From contig QGON01000066.1 in NCBI GenBank assembly GCA_003660235.1, forward strand, positions 1 through 64,000: a stretch of DNA of 64,000 nucleotides. The letters run 5' to 3'. A model generated the notes under the pieces. It saw only the letters and a list, made by a program, of their open reading frames with translations, searched no databases and was not told the origin of the DNA. Below are positions 36,342 through 45,614 of this stretch, piece after piece. A program made the translations under genes and the position numbers. This DNA comes from a bacterium endosymbiont of Escarpia laminata (GTDB lineage: Bacteria > Pseudomonadota > Gammaproteobacteria > Chromatiales > Chromatiaceae). Within the stretch, counting starts at the first letter, position 1. Every line of letters begins with the position of its first letter.

Positions 36342-39300
36342 CTAAGCGGGGCTGCCCGCTGGCCGCAGGGGATCCGCACCAATAGTGCCGACCAGACTGC
36401 GCAGATAGTCATCACTTCGTACCGCCGCGAGCCGCGCTTCGGCCGCCTCGAGTCGCGACGCTATACCCATCTTTTCAGCCACATCCGTATAACCGGGCCG
36501 ACTGAGGAAATCCTGCAGATAGTCAACGTGGCGTTCCCAGAGCGTTATTTCACGGGCCTGTTTCACCCGCAGACGCTCCTGGTACCAATCCGATGCCAAC
36601 AGGTAGTCGCTGGTGAACATGGCGCGAATCTCCGGGTCATGCACTGCCTTACCTTCGTACTCACCCTTCGCCATGATATGCAGCACAGCCTTCAACGGCG
36701 GACAGGCATCCTCAACACTGCCGTCATCCAGATACTGCTGAGCAACTCTCTGTTGTGCCTCTACGATATTGTTGATGCCGTCCGCAAAGACATCCAGGCC
36801 CTGCAGTTCCGGTTTCAGGATACTTTCGGTCAGCACCGTGTTGGCATTATCGAAAATCTTGCCGAGGAAGCCGTGTACAAAACGATCTGTAATACGATAG
36901 CCCAACCGACTCGCCAAAACCTGATGACCGTTATGCTCAAAGTCTTCCATCGGTTCGAGGTAGCCGTTCTCGATGAGATAGGCCGGCTCACGCTCATATT
37001 CGTCGAGCCGCGCCCAGACCTCGGGGATCAACAGGCTGATATCGTGGTCAACCCGCACGTTCGGACCGACATACCCGGCAGAACTGGAAAAACCCGGATA
37101 ACCCGTAAGAATGAACGAGACCAGCGCATTGTTGAGATCCGCAGTGGCGCGAAGGGCATTGAAAGGCCCCTTGGTCAGCGCACCCTCACTCCCCGCCCCG
37201 GTGGTGGAGGGGGACTTGCCGGTGAGACTGCAGACAAAGTCCATGAACAGTTCGGGCAGCTCCTGATAATGGATCGGGTTATAGACCGCCAGGGAGCGAA
37301 TACCGGGTTCAGGCGGGTTGTTGCGGCGTCCGGCCAGCACCGCATCGACCGTATGACAAACCTTCTTTCCCAACGACAGCTTACGATGGAATCGCGCGCC
37401 AATCTCGGCCACGTAGGCCCGTATCGGCGCCACCAGATCCTGCCGGGTCTGCAGATAGCGAGGGTTCTTGCTCGGCTTTCCATCCACCAGCCGCGGATGA
37501 GCGGATGAGACCACGTAACCGCTCTGCGCTTCGTGGGCACCCGTAAGCAACTCTCGCATGGGCTGGGTGAAGTTGCAGAGATTCAGCACATCCTCCACCA
37601 CCTCAGTCAATTTCTCTCCGTTCAGCGGTTCAAAATTGGCAAGAAAATTCCCAGGCTGGGACATATCGAATTCGGTCTGCTTGTCGAAGCCGGGAATGAC
37701 GGCATCATCCGGACGCTGGAACAGACGATATTCGCAGTTGGCGGTCAACTTGACGCTGCGATCATTGTCAGATCCACAGCGGCAGTCATCAAGGGATTTC
37801 GCTCTGACCACCACCGAAGTGGTGATGTCGTCCTCCATCTGAATCTTGTCAGCGGCGATGAAATCCTGCCGTACCTTGAAGATGCGCCACTCACCGCGCG
37901 CATCGAAACCGACACGCAGATAGGAGGCGATAATGCGGCGATCCAACAACTTCAGTTCATGGCCAGCCGCACCGTCAATCTCATCCACTGAAATATATTT
38001 GCGCCAGTTGGTGCCCCAGAATGGCCGGTAGAAGCGTTTGATGACAAAGGCCAGCGCCAGTATGCGCGGCGGAATCGACTCCAGCCAGGCATTGTACTCA
38101 TCCGTATAGCTGGGAGAGGGGGTCATCAATTTGATGAAGGAGCCCAGGCTGCGTTCCTTACTCAGCGGCTTACGGCTGGGATCCCGGTCCACACCCTCAA
38201 AACTGGACTTCAAACGATCACTATAGTCCCGCTCGTAGATCTCCTGCACCCGGTCGAGATCAATCTGCAGATCATCCACAAAGAGCGGCCCATAGATCAC
38301 CGCATCGTCGAGGGACTTGGAGATCTCCGATTTGCCGCCACCGGAAACGGTGCTGGGTTTGTGACAAAAAGTCCCCTCGGGGTCGGTGCCGATCAGACGC
38401 CACGAGGGGGCGCCCGGATGCTTTTGCATCTCTATTTTATAACCGTTGGGCTGGATATAGATCTTTCCCGGCTGCAGACGAATAACATGGGACTCGCCAT
38501 CCCGCAGGAAGGCGATGCTCTGCTCCTGCAGATCCATGCGCAGATCCTGCGGCACGTAGATCACATCGGGGAAGCGCTTGTCGATACCATGCCCTTCAGG
38601 CTGCAGATTCATGATATCGCCGTAGCGTTCCACCACATCCTGAAAGCTGTAACCCGGCTCCCGGGTCGTGGAGTCGACACCATATTCGATGCCGTGGTTA
38701 CGGCGCGGGAAGGCCAATGCTCCACCGGCATGCTCCTCCTCCGCCAGGCCAAAAAGATTGGCGGCGAAGCTGATCTGGGTCTTGACCTCTTTCTTGCAAT
38801 AGCCGTAGTAGTTATCCGCTAGAATGGTGACGATCACGCCGCTCTCATCACGGGCAGTGATCTTGAAGGCCTGTCCATCGTTGTAGCGTTCATCTTCCGA
38901 CTGCCAGCACATGCCTTCCGCCCGTTGACGCTCACTGGCATCATCGAAGTGGGGCAGTCCTACAGACTTTTTGGTGAGCTGGGTGAGATGGGGTGCGAGG
39001 ATGACGCAGCCGGTCTGTCCGCTCCAGTGATCCACATCCAGGGCGGAATCAAACTCCGGCAGCATAGGGTTGCCGCCATTGCCGAAGATGCTCTCGACAA
39101 AATCGAGGTTGCTGACCAGGTTACCCGGCGCGAAGAAGCGGATCTCCATGCGCTTCTCGCTATCCTGGCCGGGGATCTCCGGACAGACGGTGGGGCGCAG
39201 CAGCAGGGAGACAAACATCTTCGCCTGCTCTTCCAACGCTGAGGTGAAGGGTATCTGCAGCAGTTCCTCCGGCGGATTCATTGCGGCTGTCAGCATGAAG

Positions 39301-39875
39301 GCAAAACAACGCTTCGGCACCACCTTCTTGTCACCGGGAACCGGCAACCCACCATCGGCAATATGAAAAGAACCCTTGGTGGTCCGGCGATCGCTGGCGG
39401 GATTGTGCAGCACACCCTGCTTCACCCGGAAACTGTTGACGATATCGGAGTGGAACTCGTCCTCGCCCAACGGCAGGGAGAGCTCCCGGGCTACGCCATG
39501 CCTGTCAAGGATGAAGGTCATGGCGGGCAGCTTGGGCATCTCCCCTTCAGGAAGACCCTCAAGATAACGCTGCAAAAATGACTGGATACGTTGGTCAGCG
39601 GGACAGAGGTAGTCCGTGAGCAACCGGTTCTTCTCCCGGTAACTCTTGAGCAGATCCTGGGCGGTGGAAAGAAACGCCTCATCTCCGCCGGCAACTGTGG
39701 GCTGCCCCGAAGATGCCAGTTTCAGGTTGATATAGAGCTGTAGCTTTTTGCTCTCTTCTTCCGGATCTGCCGGAGTATCTTTAAGACCGAGGGAACGCTC
39801 GAAGTCCATGACTTCTCCAAATCTGTTAACCGCGCGCATCCTGCCCGAAGCGGCGTCCAGATTCAAGTCTGACAC
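36342..39875 (-). CDS. 1177-residue protein, candidate pyrophosphate-type PEP carboxykinase
   Basis: I recognise the overall form but not with certainty. No signal or membrane segment. A P-loop-like STVSGGGKSEISKSL (about residue 510) is followed some 16 residues later by YGPLFVDDLQIDLDRV, an arrangement like the kinase-1a and kinase-2 (acidic pair) motifs of PEP carboxykinases, and LADNYYGYCKKEVKTQIS (about 350) resembles a carboxykinase substrate strand. A later GKSPSTTGAGSEGALTKGPF is also notable. The size (about 130 kDa) matches PPi-PEPCK of Propionibacterium and Entamoeba, which converts oxaloacetate and PPi to PEP, CO2 and phosphate. Such an enzyme would fit a sulfur oxidiser with PPi-based carbon metabolism. 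Start GTG at 39875 has a weak ribosome site. Single gene, REP palindrome downstream. Confidence 0.5.
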   Translation of the reverse strand: MSDLNLDAASGRMRAVNRFGEVMDFERSLGLKDTPADPEEESKKLQLYINLKLASSGQPTVAGGDEAFLSTAQDLLKSYREKNRLLTDYLCPADQRIQSFLQRYLEGLPEGEMPKLPAMTFILDRHGVARELSLPLGEDEFHSDIVNSFRVKQGVLHNPASDRRTTKGSFHIADGGLPVPGDKKVVPKRCFAFMLTAAMNPPEELLQIPFTSALEEQAKMFVSLLLRPTVCPEIPGQDSEKRMEIRFFAPGNLVSNLDFVESIFGNGGNPMLPEFDSALDVDHWSGQTGCVILAPHLTQLTKKSVGLPHFDDASERQRAEGMCWQSEDERYNDGQAFKITARDESGVIVTILADNYYGYCKKEVKTQISFAANLFGLAEEEHAGGALAFPRRNHGIEYGVDSTTREPGYSFQDVVERYGDIMNLQPEGHGIDKRFPDVIYVPQDLRMDLQEQSIAFLRDGESHVIRLQPGKIYIQPNGYKIEMQKHPGAPSWRLIGTDPEGTFCHKPSTVSGGGKSEISKSLDDAVIYGPLFVDDLQIDLDRVQEIYERDYSDRLKSSFEGVDRDPSRKPLSKERSLGSFIKLMTPSPSYTDEYNAWLESIPPRILALAFVIKRFYRPFWGTNWRKYISVDEIDGAAGHELKLLDRRIIASYLRVGFDARGEWRIFKVRQDFIAADKIQMEDDITTSVVVRAKSLDDCRCGSDNDRSVKLTANCEYRLFQRPDDAVIPGFDKQTEFDMSQPGNFLANFEPLNGEKLTEVVEDVLNLCNFTQPMRELLTGAHEAQSGYVVSSAHPRLVDGKPSKNPRYLQTRQDLVAPIRAYVAEIGARFHRKLSLGKKVCHTVDAVLAGRRNNPPEPGIRSLAVYNPIHYQELPELFMDFVCSLTGKSPSTTGAGSEGALTKGPFNALRATADLNNALVSFILTGYPGFSSSAGYVGPNVRVDHDISLLIPEVWARLDEYEREPAYLIENGYLEPMEDFEHNGHQVLASRLGYRITDRFVHGFLGKIFDNANTVLTESILKPELQGLDVFADGINNIVEAQQRVAQQYLDDGSVEDACPPLKAVLHIMAKGEYEGKAVHDPEIRAMFTSDYLLASDWYQERLRVKQAREITLWERHVDYLQDFLSRPGYTDVAEKMGIASRLEAAEARLAAVRSDDYLRSLVGTIGADPLRPAGSPA

Positions 39876-40046
39876 ATCTCAAACCGGACCAACACAACCC
39901 TTTAAAAGAAGTTTTTTTACTTTAACAAACAATCTATTATAGAAATAGTACCTGGTTTTTCCAGGCCTTCAGAAAACCTATGAAATCTTTCATTACCTGA
40001 GGCAAACAAGAGGAAACCGGCTAGAAGTCCCTACCCGGTGGCGCCT

Positions 40047-40490
40047 TTACTTAGCTGCCGATTGCATGCAGCTATCCATCTCGGCACTGCTGGCACTCTT
40101 TCCCAAACAGCCTTTTATCGCCTCGCTACGCTTGATCGATAGTTTCAGATCTTTCACCATCTGGACCTTCATTTCCGGACTCCACTCGATATCCTTCGGG
40201 TCTGGCGCGAGCGGTGGTTTGCCGTGAGAACTCTCCTTACCTCCGCCTATGGAGCGCATGGCCTGCTCTCTGGCCTCGGTCATAATGGCAACACACTTCA
40301 TCAGATCATCCTTGCTGGATGTCCCCTCCAGACAGGTCAGGGTCTTTTTCATCGCAGGTATGCTCGTCTCCATCACAGGAAGCATCCTCTGTTTTGCCAT
40401 CTTGAACATCTGTTCCCTGTCCATCTGTCCCTGCGGGGACTGCGCAAAGACCATCGCCGGCAGCAGCAAGATCGGTAGCAGATATTTCAT
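40047..40490 (-). CDS. Small secreted protein of unknown function
   Basis: 147 residues with a clear signal peptide (KYLLPILLLPAMVFA, cleavage near residue 16) and a helical, lysine- and methionine-rich mature part of about 130 residues with four or so cysteines in two pairs (MKKTLTCLEG, DLMKCVAIM, IKGCLGKS, MDSCMQS). The spacing of the cysteines in two repeated units suggests two disulfide hairpins. I do not recognise the family. It follows the membrane protein at 40529 by about 40 bp and may be co-transcribed. Confidence 0.7.
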   Translation of the reverse strand: MKYLLPILLLPAMVFAQSPQGQMDREQMFKMAKQRMLPVMETSIPAMKKTLTCLEGTSSKDDLMKCVAIMTEAREQAMRSIGGGKESSHGKPPLAPDPKDIEWSPEMKVQMVKDLKLSIKRSEAIKGCLGKSASSAEMDSCMQSAAK

Positions 40491-40528
40491 TGACTTCTCC
40501 TGGAGATTATCGGGACGGTCATACTACC

Positions 40529-41539
40529 CTATTCCACAACGGGAGGCTTTTGTGCATTGCCTTCTCTGCCCGGCGACCCGGCCACACGGGAGGGTCTTTT
40601 CCCAACCGAACGCAGATCGACCAATTTGTTGAGCAGGTCAAACCAGAAGGGTGCACCCATAGAGATAGAAAGGATAGTGATCAGCAGACCGGTGATCTTG
40701 ACCAACACCGCCCATAATCGGTTCTCTCTGTCTCCTTTTGCATCTTCCCGGTTCTGCCAGAATTTTGTTACCGACTCGCTATCCCAGCCCAAGGGCAGTG
40801 AGAGACCTTCAATTTTCTTAACGACCTCCTTGTAATTCTGATCCTTTGTCAGGGCATCTTTATCACTCTTTGCAAGTTGCTCTGCCTGCGCCACCAAGGC
40901 CGTACGCACACCGGAATCATGCCACAACACATGGGCGATATGGATAGTGTCGATGTTCATCGAGGTGACTACTACGGCGGCGACAAGGAGGATAATCATC
41001 TGCGACTGGCGTCGATACCAGCCCGATGCCCGATCCATCGAGGTATCAAACCACGCCTCGATGTTGGACTGAATCTTCTCCAGATCATCTCCCGCATTAT
41101 CGAGCAATGGCAGGAGGGAGCGTTTGAGGTGTTCGCTCTCCTCCTTGTTGATCAGGCTTCGGATCGAGGTAACCGTTTTCATCTTGCCATCCCTGCTCCT
41201 GGCCCCGATGGCATCGAGCAGGGTAACGGCAAAGGTGTGAGGCGGGATATAGTTCGGTACCTTCTCATCCCTGTGCTTGCCGAAAAAGCGTACCGGAGGC
41301 TGTTTCAAGGCACTGATGAAGGGATGTGACGTGACCTTGCTGATCAGAGTGGCAGCCGCCGAATCCTCCGCAGGCTTTGCCTCATTCGTCAACAATTGAT
41401 TGAGCGCTATCAGCAGGTTCTTGGAGCGCAGATTGAAAAAACCGGCGATCATCTCATTGAGCGAGGAGCAGAGCAGGCTCAGTAAAACATAGATGAATGC
41501 CAAGCCAATGGCGACCTCAAGCATGACTGATCCAAACAT
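40529..41539 (-). CDS. Conserved inner-membrane protein of unknown function
   Basis: 336 residues with an N-terminal membrane segment (MLEVAIGLAFIYVLLSLLCSSLNEMIAGFF), two more in the middle (QMIILLVAAVVVTSMNI) and near the C-terminus (LVKITGLLITILSISMGAPFWFDLLNKLV). The last motif, SxGAPFWFDLLNK, and the first segment occur together in many bacterial hypothetical membrane proteins. Between them is a soluble helical region of about 130 residues. No catalytic motif is visible. Confidence 0.75.
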   Translation of the reverse strand: MFGSVMLEVAIGLAFIYVLLSLLCSSLNEMIAGFFNLRSKNLLIALNQLLTNEAKPAEDSAAATLISKVTSHPFISALKQPPVRFFGKHRDEKVPNYIPPHTFAVTLLDAIGARSRDGKMKTVTSIRSLINKEESEHLKRSLLPLLDNAGDDLEKIQSNIEAWFDTSMDRASGWYRRQSQMIILLVAAVVVTSMNIDTIHIAHVLWHDSGVRTALVAQAEQLAKSDKDALTKDQNYKEVVKKIEGLSLPLGWDSESVTKFWQNREDAKGDRENRLWAVLVKITGLLITILSISMGAPFWFDLLNKLVDLRSVGKRPSRVAGSPGREGNAQKPPVVE

Positions 41540-41592
41540 AGCCCCATCCTCCTGGAGTAACGAATGTGGATTATTACGAATAGTTTTTAAGT

Positions 41593-41988
41593 TTAGTAGC
41601 TTCTCACCTGAGAATCCTTAAATTCCCATCTCGCGCAGTCAAGCACCATACCGGATATTCCTTCGGCACCACCCAGATAGGGGGCAATGCTGATCCTGAC
41701 CCCGGGATGCTTCCGTTGAGTAACCTCCACCTCCTGTGGAATATCGAGGCTCACATGTCGGCCTGCGGAGAGGAAATAGGGCAGCACGACCACCTCTTCC
41801 GCGCCCTCGGTGATGCACTGCCCGATCCCTGCAGGAATGGAGGGATCGGCAAGTTCCAGGAAGGCACAAATCACAGAATGGTAGCTATCTCCCGCCTCTG
41901 CTCTCACCCGCTCCGTCAGCCGCCGGATCTCCTCGTTGGAGGCCTCCCGGCGGCTGCCATGCGCCACAATCAACAGCGCCCGGTTCAC
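41593..41988 (-). CDS. Single-domain sirohydrochlorin chelatase (CbiX/SirB type)
   Basis: A 131-residue CbiX-type class II chelatase. The two metal-handling histidines are visible in LIVAHGSRREASNEEI (about residue 10) and YFLSAGRHVSLDIP (about residue 76). The size is that of the short one-domain form that works as a dimer, so it could insert iron into sirohydrochlorin to make siroheme. That is the cofactor of DsrAB encoded 16 kb away, which gives this gene a clear local use, but I cannot separate cobalt from iron chelation by sequence. A GTG start overlaps the pepN stop (GTGA). Confidence 0.8.
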   Translation of the reverse strand: MNRALLIVAHGSRREASNEEIRRLTERVRAEAGDSYHSVICAFLELADPSIPAGIGQCITEGAEEVVVLPYFLSAGRHVSLDIPQEVEVTQRKHPGVRISIAPYLGGAEGISGMVLDCARWEFKDSQVRSY

Positions 41989-44636
41989 TTGACCTCCAGA
42001 CTCTTGGAAGCGATCTCGAAGAGATCCCGTGAGATATCCGGTGTAGAGAGCACCCGTTGAAATTCATGCTTCATCAACGTCTGACGCACCTCGTCGTAAC
42101 GCTGCCAGCGGGCCATGATGCGCATCATACGGGCCGCAACCTGGGGGTTGAGCCGGTCCAGTTCCAGGACCCTGTCGGTCAGGAAACGGTAGCCGGAGCC
42201 ATCCACTGCATGAAACCCGGTGATATTGCCACTGCAAAAGGCGCCGATCAGACTGCGCACCTTGTTGGGGTTCTGCATGGAGAAGGCAGGATGGGTCATC
42301 AAACGCTTCACGACATCCAGTGTCGAGGGTAATCGGGAGAACGCCTGTACGGAGAACCATTTGTCCATCACCAGCATATCGTCCCGCCAGCGGTTCTCGA
42401 ATGCCCCAAGCGCGGTATCTCTCTCAGGAGAGTCTGTGTTGGCCAGCGCCGAGAGTGCCGCCATGACATCGGTCATGTTGTGCGACGCCTCGAACTGGGC
42501 CATGCAAAGATCACGGATAGACTGCTCATCGAGCAGCATGAGATAACCGAGGCAGACATTCTTCAGGCTGCGCCGGGCGATGGCGGCGGAGTCGATGGAG
42601 TAAACACCCGATTCTGTATTGGCATGGTAGACCTCAAGCAGCGAGGTTTTCAGCGCCACGGCAAGTTGTCGTTTCACCGCTTCCCGCGCTATATGGATAC
42701 CATCGACATCCACCTCCGCCATCTGATCACCCAGCAGGGATTCAGACGGGAGGATCAGTACCTCGGCCAGCAACGCCTTATCGGCCTGTTGGTCGGTCAG
42801 TGCCTTATGAAAGGCATCGATAAGCCCTTGAGGCACCTCCAATTTATTCCCTGCACGATAGGCATGCAGCAGTTGCAGGATGATGCGCTGAGCCAGTGTC
42901 TGGGCGGCATCCCAACGGTTGAAGTCATCGTTGTCGTGGGCCATCAGGAACATCAGTTCCGCATCGCTGTAACCATAATCGATCTTGACCGGCGCAGATA
43001 GCCCCCGCAGCAGTGAAGGCACCGGTCTGGATGGCACATTGATGAAATGAAAAGTCTCCACCGCCTGGCGCAACTCAACGACCCGTGTCCCTCCACCTGA
43101 CCCCGCCTCGCCCTCCAACTGCAGCGGAATATCCTCTCCCGTCTCATCGAGCAACCCCATGGCCAGGGGGATGTGGAACGGTGGCTTGTTCTTCTGTCCA
43201 GGTGTGTCCGGACAGTGCTGGGTGACCTGCAGACTGTAGACTTGTGCAGCGGCATCGTAATCGGCCTTCACCTGCAGTTCGGGGGTACCAGCAAGACTGT
43301 ACCAGTGCTTGAATTGAGAGAGATCCCGTCCGCCGGCGTCCTCCATACATCGAACAAAATTCTCAGTGGTGACCGCCTGGCCGTCATGCCGTCCAAAATA
43401 GAGGTCGGTGGCCTTGCGGTAGTCAGTTTCGCCCAGCAGATTGTGCTGCATGCGCACCACTTCGGCACCCTTCTCATAGACAGTCACGGTGTAGAAATTG
43501 TTGATTTCCATATAGGCGTCGGGACGAATCGGGTGGGCCATGGGACCGGCATCCTCGGCAAACTGGTGTGCGCGCAGCAACCGCACGTCTTCGATACGCT
43601 TGACGCCCCAGGAGCCCATATCTGCCGAGAACTCCTGATCCCGAAACACCGTCAGTCCCTCTTTCAGGCTGAGCTGAAACCAATCCCGGCAGGTGATGCG
43701 ATTGCCGGTCCAGTTATGGAAATATTCGTGAGCGATGACCCCTTCGATACCCTGGAAGTCACGGTCGGTGGCGCTATCGGGGCGGGCCAGCACGAACTTT
43801 GAGTTGAAGATGTTGAGGCCTTTGTTCTCCATCGCCCCCATGTTGAAGTCGTTGACCGCCACGATCATGTAGATGTCCAGATCATACTCACAACCATAGT
43901 GCTGCTCATCCCAGGCCATGGCGTGTTTCAGGGATTGCATGGCGTGATCGCACTTCTCGATATTTTCCGGTTCCACGTAGATGCGCAGATCCACATCGCG
44001 TCCCGAAATGGTGGTATAGCTGTCTCGAATAAAACGCAGATCCCCCGCCACCAAGGCAAAAAGATAACAGGGCTTGGGAAAGGGGTCTTCCCAGCGAACC
44101 CGGTGGCGGCCCTGATCGAGCTCCTCTTCCTGAACCCGGTTGCCGTTGGAGAGCAGTACCGGACAGCGCTTTCTGTCTGCGCTGATGGTGGTGCTGAAGC
44201 GTGCCATGACATCGGGCCGGTCAGGAAAATAGGTGATGCGGCGAAACCCTTCGGCCTCGCATTGAGTACAGAACATGCCACCTGAGCGATAGAGCCCTTC
44301 CAGTGCAGTATTCTCCTGGGGGCGTATCAACACCCGGATTTTCAGTTCAAACTTTTCAGGTGGATTATCGATGGTCAGGGATGTGGCATCCAGCCGATAG
44401 GCATCGGTTCCCAGCACAGCATCATCGAGCTGCACGGATTCCAGCTCCAGCTGCTCGCCATTCAACAGGAAGGCGCGCTCGTCGCCTTCAAAGGCAGGGT
44501 TACGGCGTACCTTCAGACGGCTCTCAACACGAGCATAGTCCTCGTGGAGATCTAAATTCAGGTCGATCTGATCCACCAGATAAGCCGGTGGCAAATAGTC
44601 CTTCAAATGGATGGTAACAGGGGTATCTGAGCGCAT
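41985..44636 (-). CDS. pepN: Aminopeptidase N (M1 family)
   Basis: A broad cytosolic zinc aminopeptidase. About 883 residues. The substrate motif GAMENKGLNIFN and the zinc site VIAHEYFHNWTGNRITCRDWFQLSLKEGLT are intact, and the C-terminal helical domain characteristic of E. coli PepN is full length. I chose the ATG at 44636 (MRSDTPVTIHLKDYLPPAY), which matches the family N-terminus; in-frame codons at 44669 and 44702 give unrelated extensions. The stop overlaps the sirB-like gene. Confidence 0.95.
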   Translation of the reverse strand: MRSDTPVTIHLKDYLPPAYLVDQIDLNLDLHEDYARVESRLKVRRNPAFEGDERAFLLNGEQLELESVQLDDAVLGTDAYRLDATSLTIDNPPEKFELKIRVLIRPQENTALEGLYRSGGMFCTQCEAEGFRRITYFPDRPDVMARFSTTISADRKRCPVLLSNGNRVQEEELDQGRHRVRWEDPFPKPCYLFALVAGDLRFIRDSYTTISGRDVDLRIYVEPENIEKCDHAMQSLKHAMAWDEQHYGCEYDLDIYMIVAVNDFNMGAMENKGLNIFNSKFVLARPDSATDRDFQGIEGVIAHEYFHNWTGNRITCRDWFQLSLKEGLTVFRDQEFSADMGSWGVKRIEDVRLLRAHQFAEDAGPMAHPIRPDAYMEINNFYTVTVYEKGAEVVRMQHNLLGETDYRKATDLYFGRHDGQAVTTENFVRCMEDAGGRDLSQFKHWYSLAGTPELQVKADYDAAAQVYSLQVTQHCPDTPGQKNKPPFHIPLAMGLLDETGEDIPLQLEGEAGSGGGTRVVELRQAVETFHFINVPSRPVPSLLRGLSAPVKIDYGYSDAELMFLMAHDNDDFNRWDAAQTLAQRIILQLLHAYRAGNKLEVPQGLIDAFHKALTDQQADKALLAEVLILPSESLLGDQMAEVDVDGIHIAREAVKRQLAVALKTSLLEVYHANTESGVYSIDSAAIARRSLKNVCLGYLMLLDEQSIRDLCMAQFEASHNMTDVMAALSALANTDSPERDTALGAFENRWRDDMLVMDKWFSVQAFSRLPSTLDVVKRLMTHPAFSMQNPNKVRSLIGAFCSGNITGFHAVDGSGYRFLTDRVLELDRLNPQVAARMMRIMARWQRYDEVRQTLMKHEFQRVLSTPDISRDLFEIASKSLEVK

Positions 44637-44939
44637 GTGTGGTCCCGGAAAACGTTCAAGGCGCTCCATGTTATAGCCAAACCGAAGAATCTTAAAACCC
44701 ACCGCCGGTAAAGTTCTTCTGCGCTTCCGTATAAAACCATTCTCATGTCATGGTGTTCGTGGAACTCTGCTGATGCGGCTGTTAAGATTAAGGGATTAAA
44801 CGAAACAATGCTTTTTTCGATGATTTACTGAAAACTCAAAGAGTTACATAACAATTTCTGAAAATCATCTCTGCCCCGTCGCCCATTCCATCAGGGTTCG
44901 GAGCCTTGCTGATCACTTTTACCAAGAGGAATCTACCCC

Positions 44940-45203
44940 ATGCCTAAAGTGGTGATGTATACCACGGCGGTCTGCCCCTATTGCGTACGCGCCAAATTCA
45001 TGCTGAAAAACAAGCAGGTGGACTATGAGGAGATCCGCATCGATACCGACCACGAAGCGATGCAGGTCATGATGCAACGCAGTCGGCGCAACACAGTGCC
45101 GCAGATCTTCATCGACGAATACCATGTCGGCGGTTATGACGATATGGCCGCCCTTGAAATGGCTGGTCGCCTGGACGAACTGCTCGGTCTGGCGGAAAGC
45201 TGA
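44940..45203 (+). CDS. grxC: Glutaredoxin 3
   Basis: A dithiol glutaredoxin of 87 residues: active site TAVCPYCVRAK (CPYC), then VPQIFIDEYHVGGYDDMAAL with the cis-proline and glutathione-binding GG. It reduces disulfides using glutathione. GAGGAA lies about ten bases upstream of the ATG. hslR follows after five bases, so the two form an operon. Confidence 0.95.
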   Translation: MPKVVMYTTAVCPYCVRAKFMLKNKQVDYEEIRIDTDHEAMQVMMQRSRRNTVPQIFIDEYHVGGYDDMAALEMAGRLDELLGLAES

Positions 45204-45208
45204 TCTGC

Positions 45209-45607
45209 ATGAATGAAACGGCAGGCAAGGTCCGGCTCGACAAATGGCTGTGGGCAGCCCGCTTTTTCAAGACTCGTCAACACGCCTGCGAAGCAATCAA
45301 TGGCGGCAAAGTACATCTCAATGGCCAACGCACAAAACCTGGCCGTGAGGTCAAAGTCGGTTCACATCTGCAGATCCATAAAGGCTCACTTGAATGGGAT
45401 GTTGAGGTACGGGTACTGGCCTCAAAACGGCGCCCCGCCAGGGAGGCACTTGAATTCTACGAAGAGTCGGTGGAGAGTGAACAGCAGCGACAGAAGATTA
45501 CCGAAGAGCTGCGCTTGCAGCGTGCCATGGAACCACGACCCGTTCGTGGCAAGATGAACAAGAAAGATCGCCGTATGATCCACCGTTTTACCAACAAGGG
45601 GACCTGA
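45209..45607 (+). CDS. hslR: Heat-shock protein 15 (S4 RNA-binding domain)
   Basis: 132 residues with an N-terminal S4 domain, VRLDKWLWAARFFKTRQHACEAINGGKVHLNG, and a basic C-terminal tail (MNKKDRRMIHRF). Hsp15 binds 50S subunits carrying a nascent peptidyl-tRNA after premature dissociation and returns them to translation. The length matches Hsp15. Adjacent to grxC and to a hypothetical gene in the same direction. Confidence 0.93.
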   Translation: MNETAGKVRLDKWLWAARFFKTRQHACEAINGGKVHLNGQRTKPGREVKVGSHLQIHKGSLEWDVEVRVLASKRRPAREALEFYEESVESEQQRQKITEELRLQRAMEPRPVRGKMNKKDRRMIHRFTNKGT

Positions 45608-45614
45608 AGCCAGC

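Noticed and set aside
36249-37508. Long plus-strand open frame (about 419 codons) opposite the 1177-residue gene
   Set aside because: It is antisense to a well-formed coding frame with family-like motifs, has no recognisable domain and begins inside a REP palindrome, so I treat it as a shadow.
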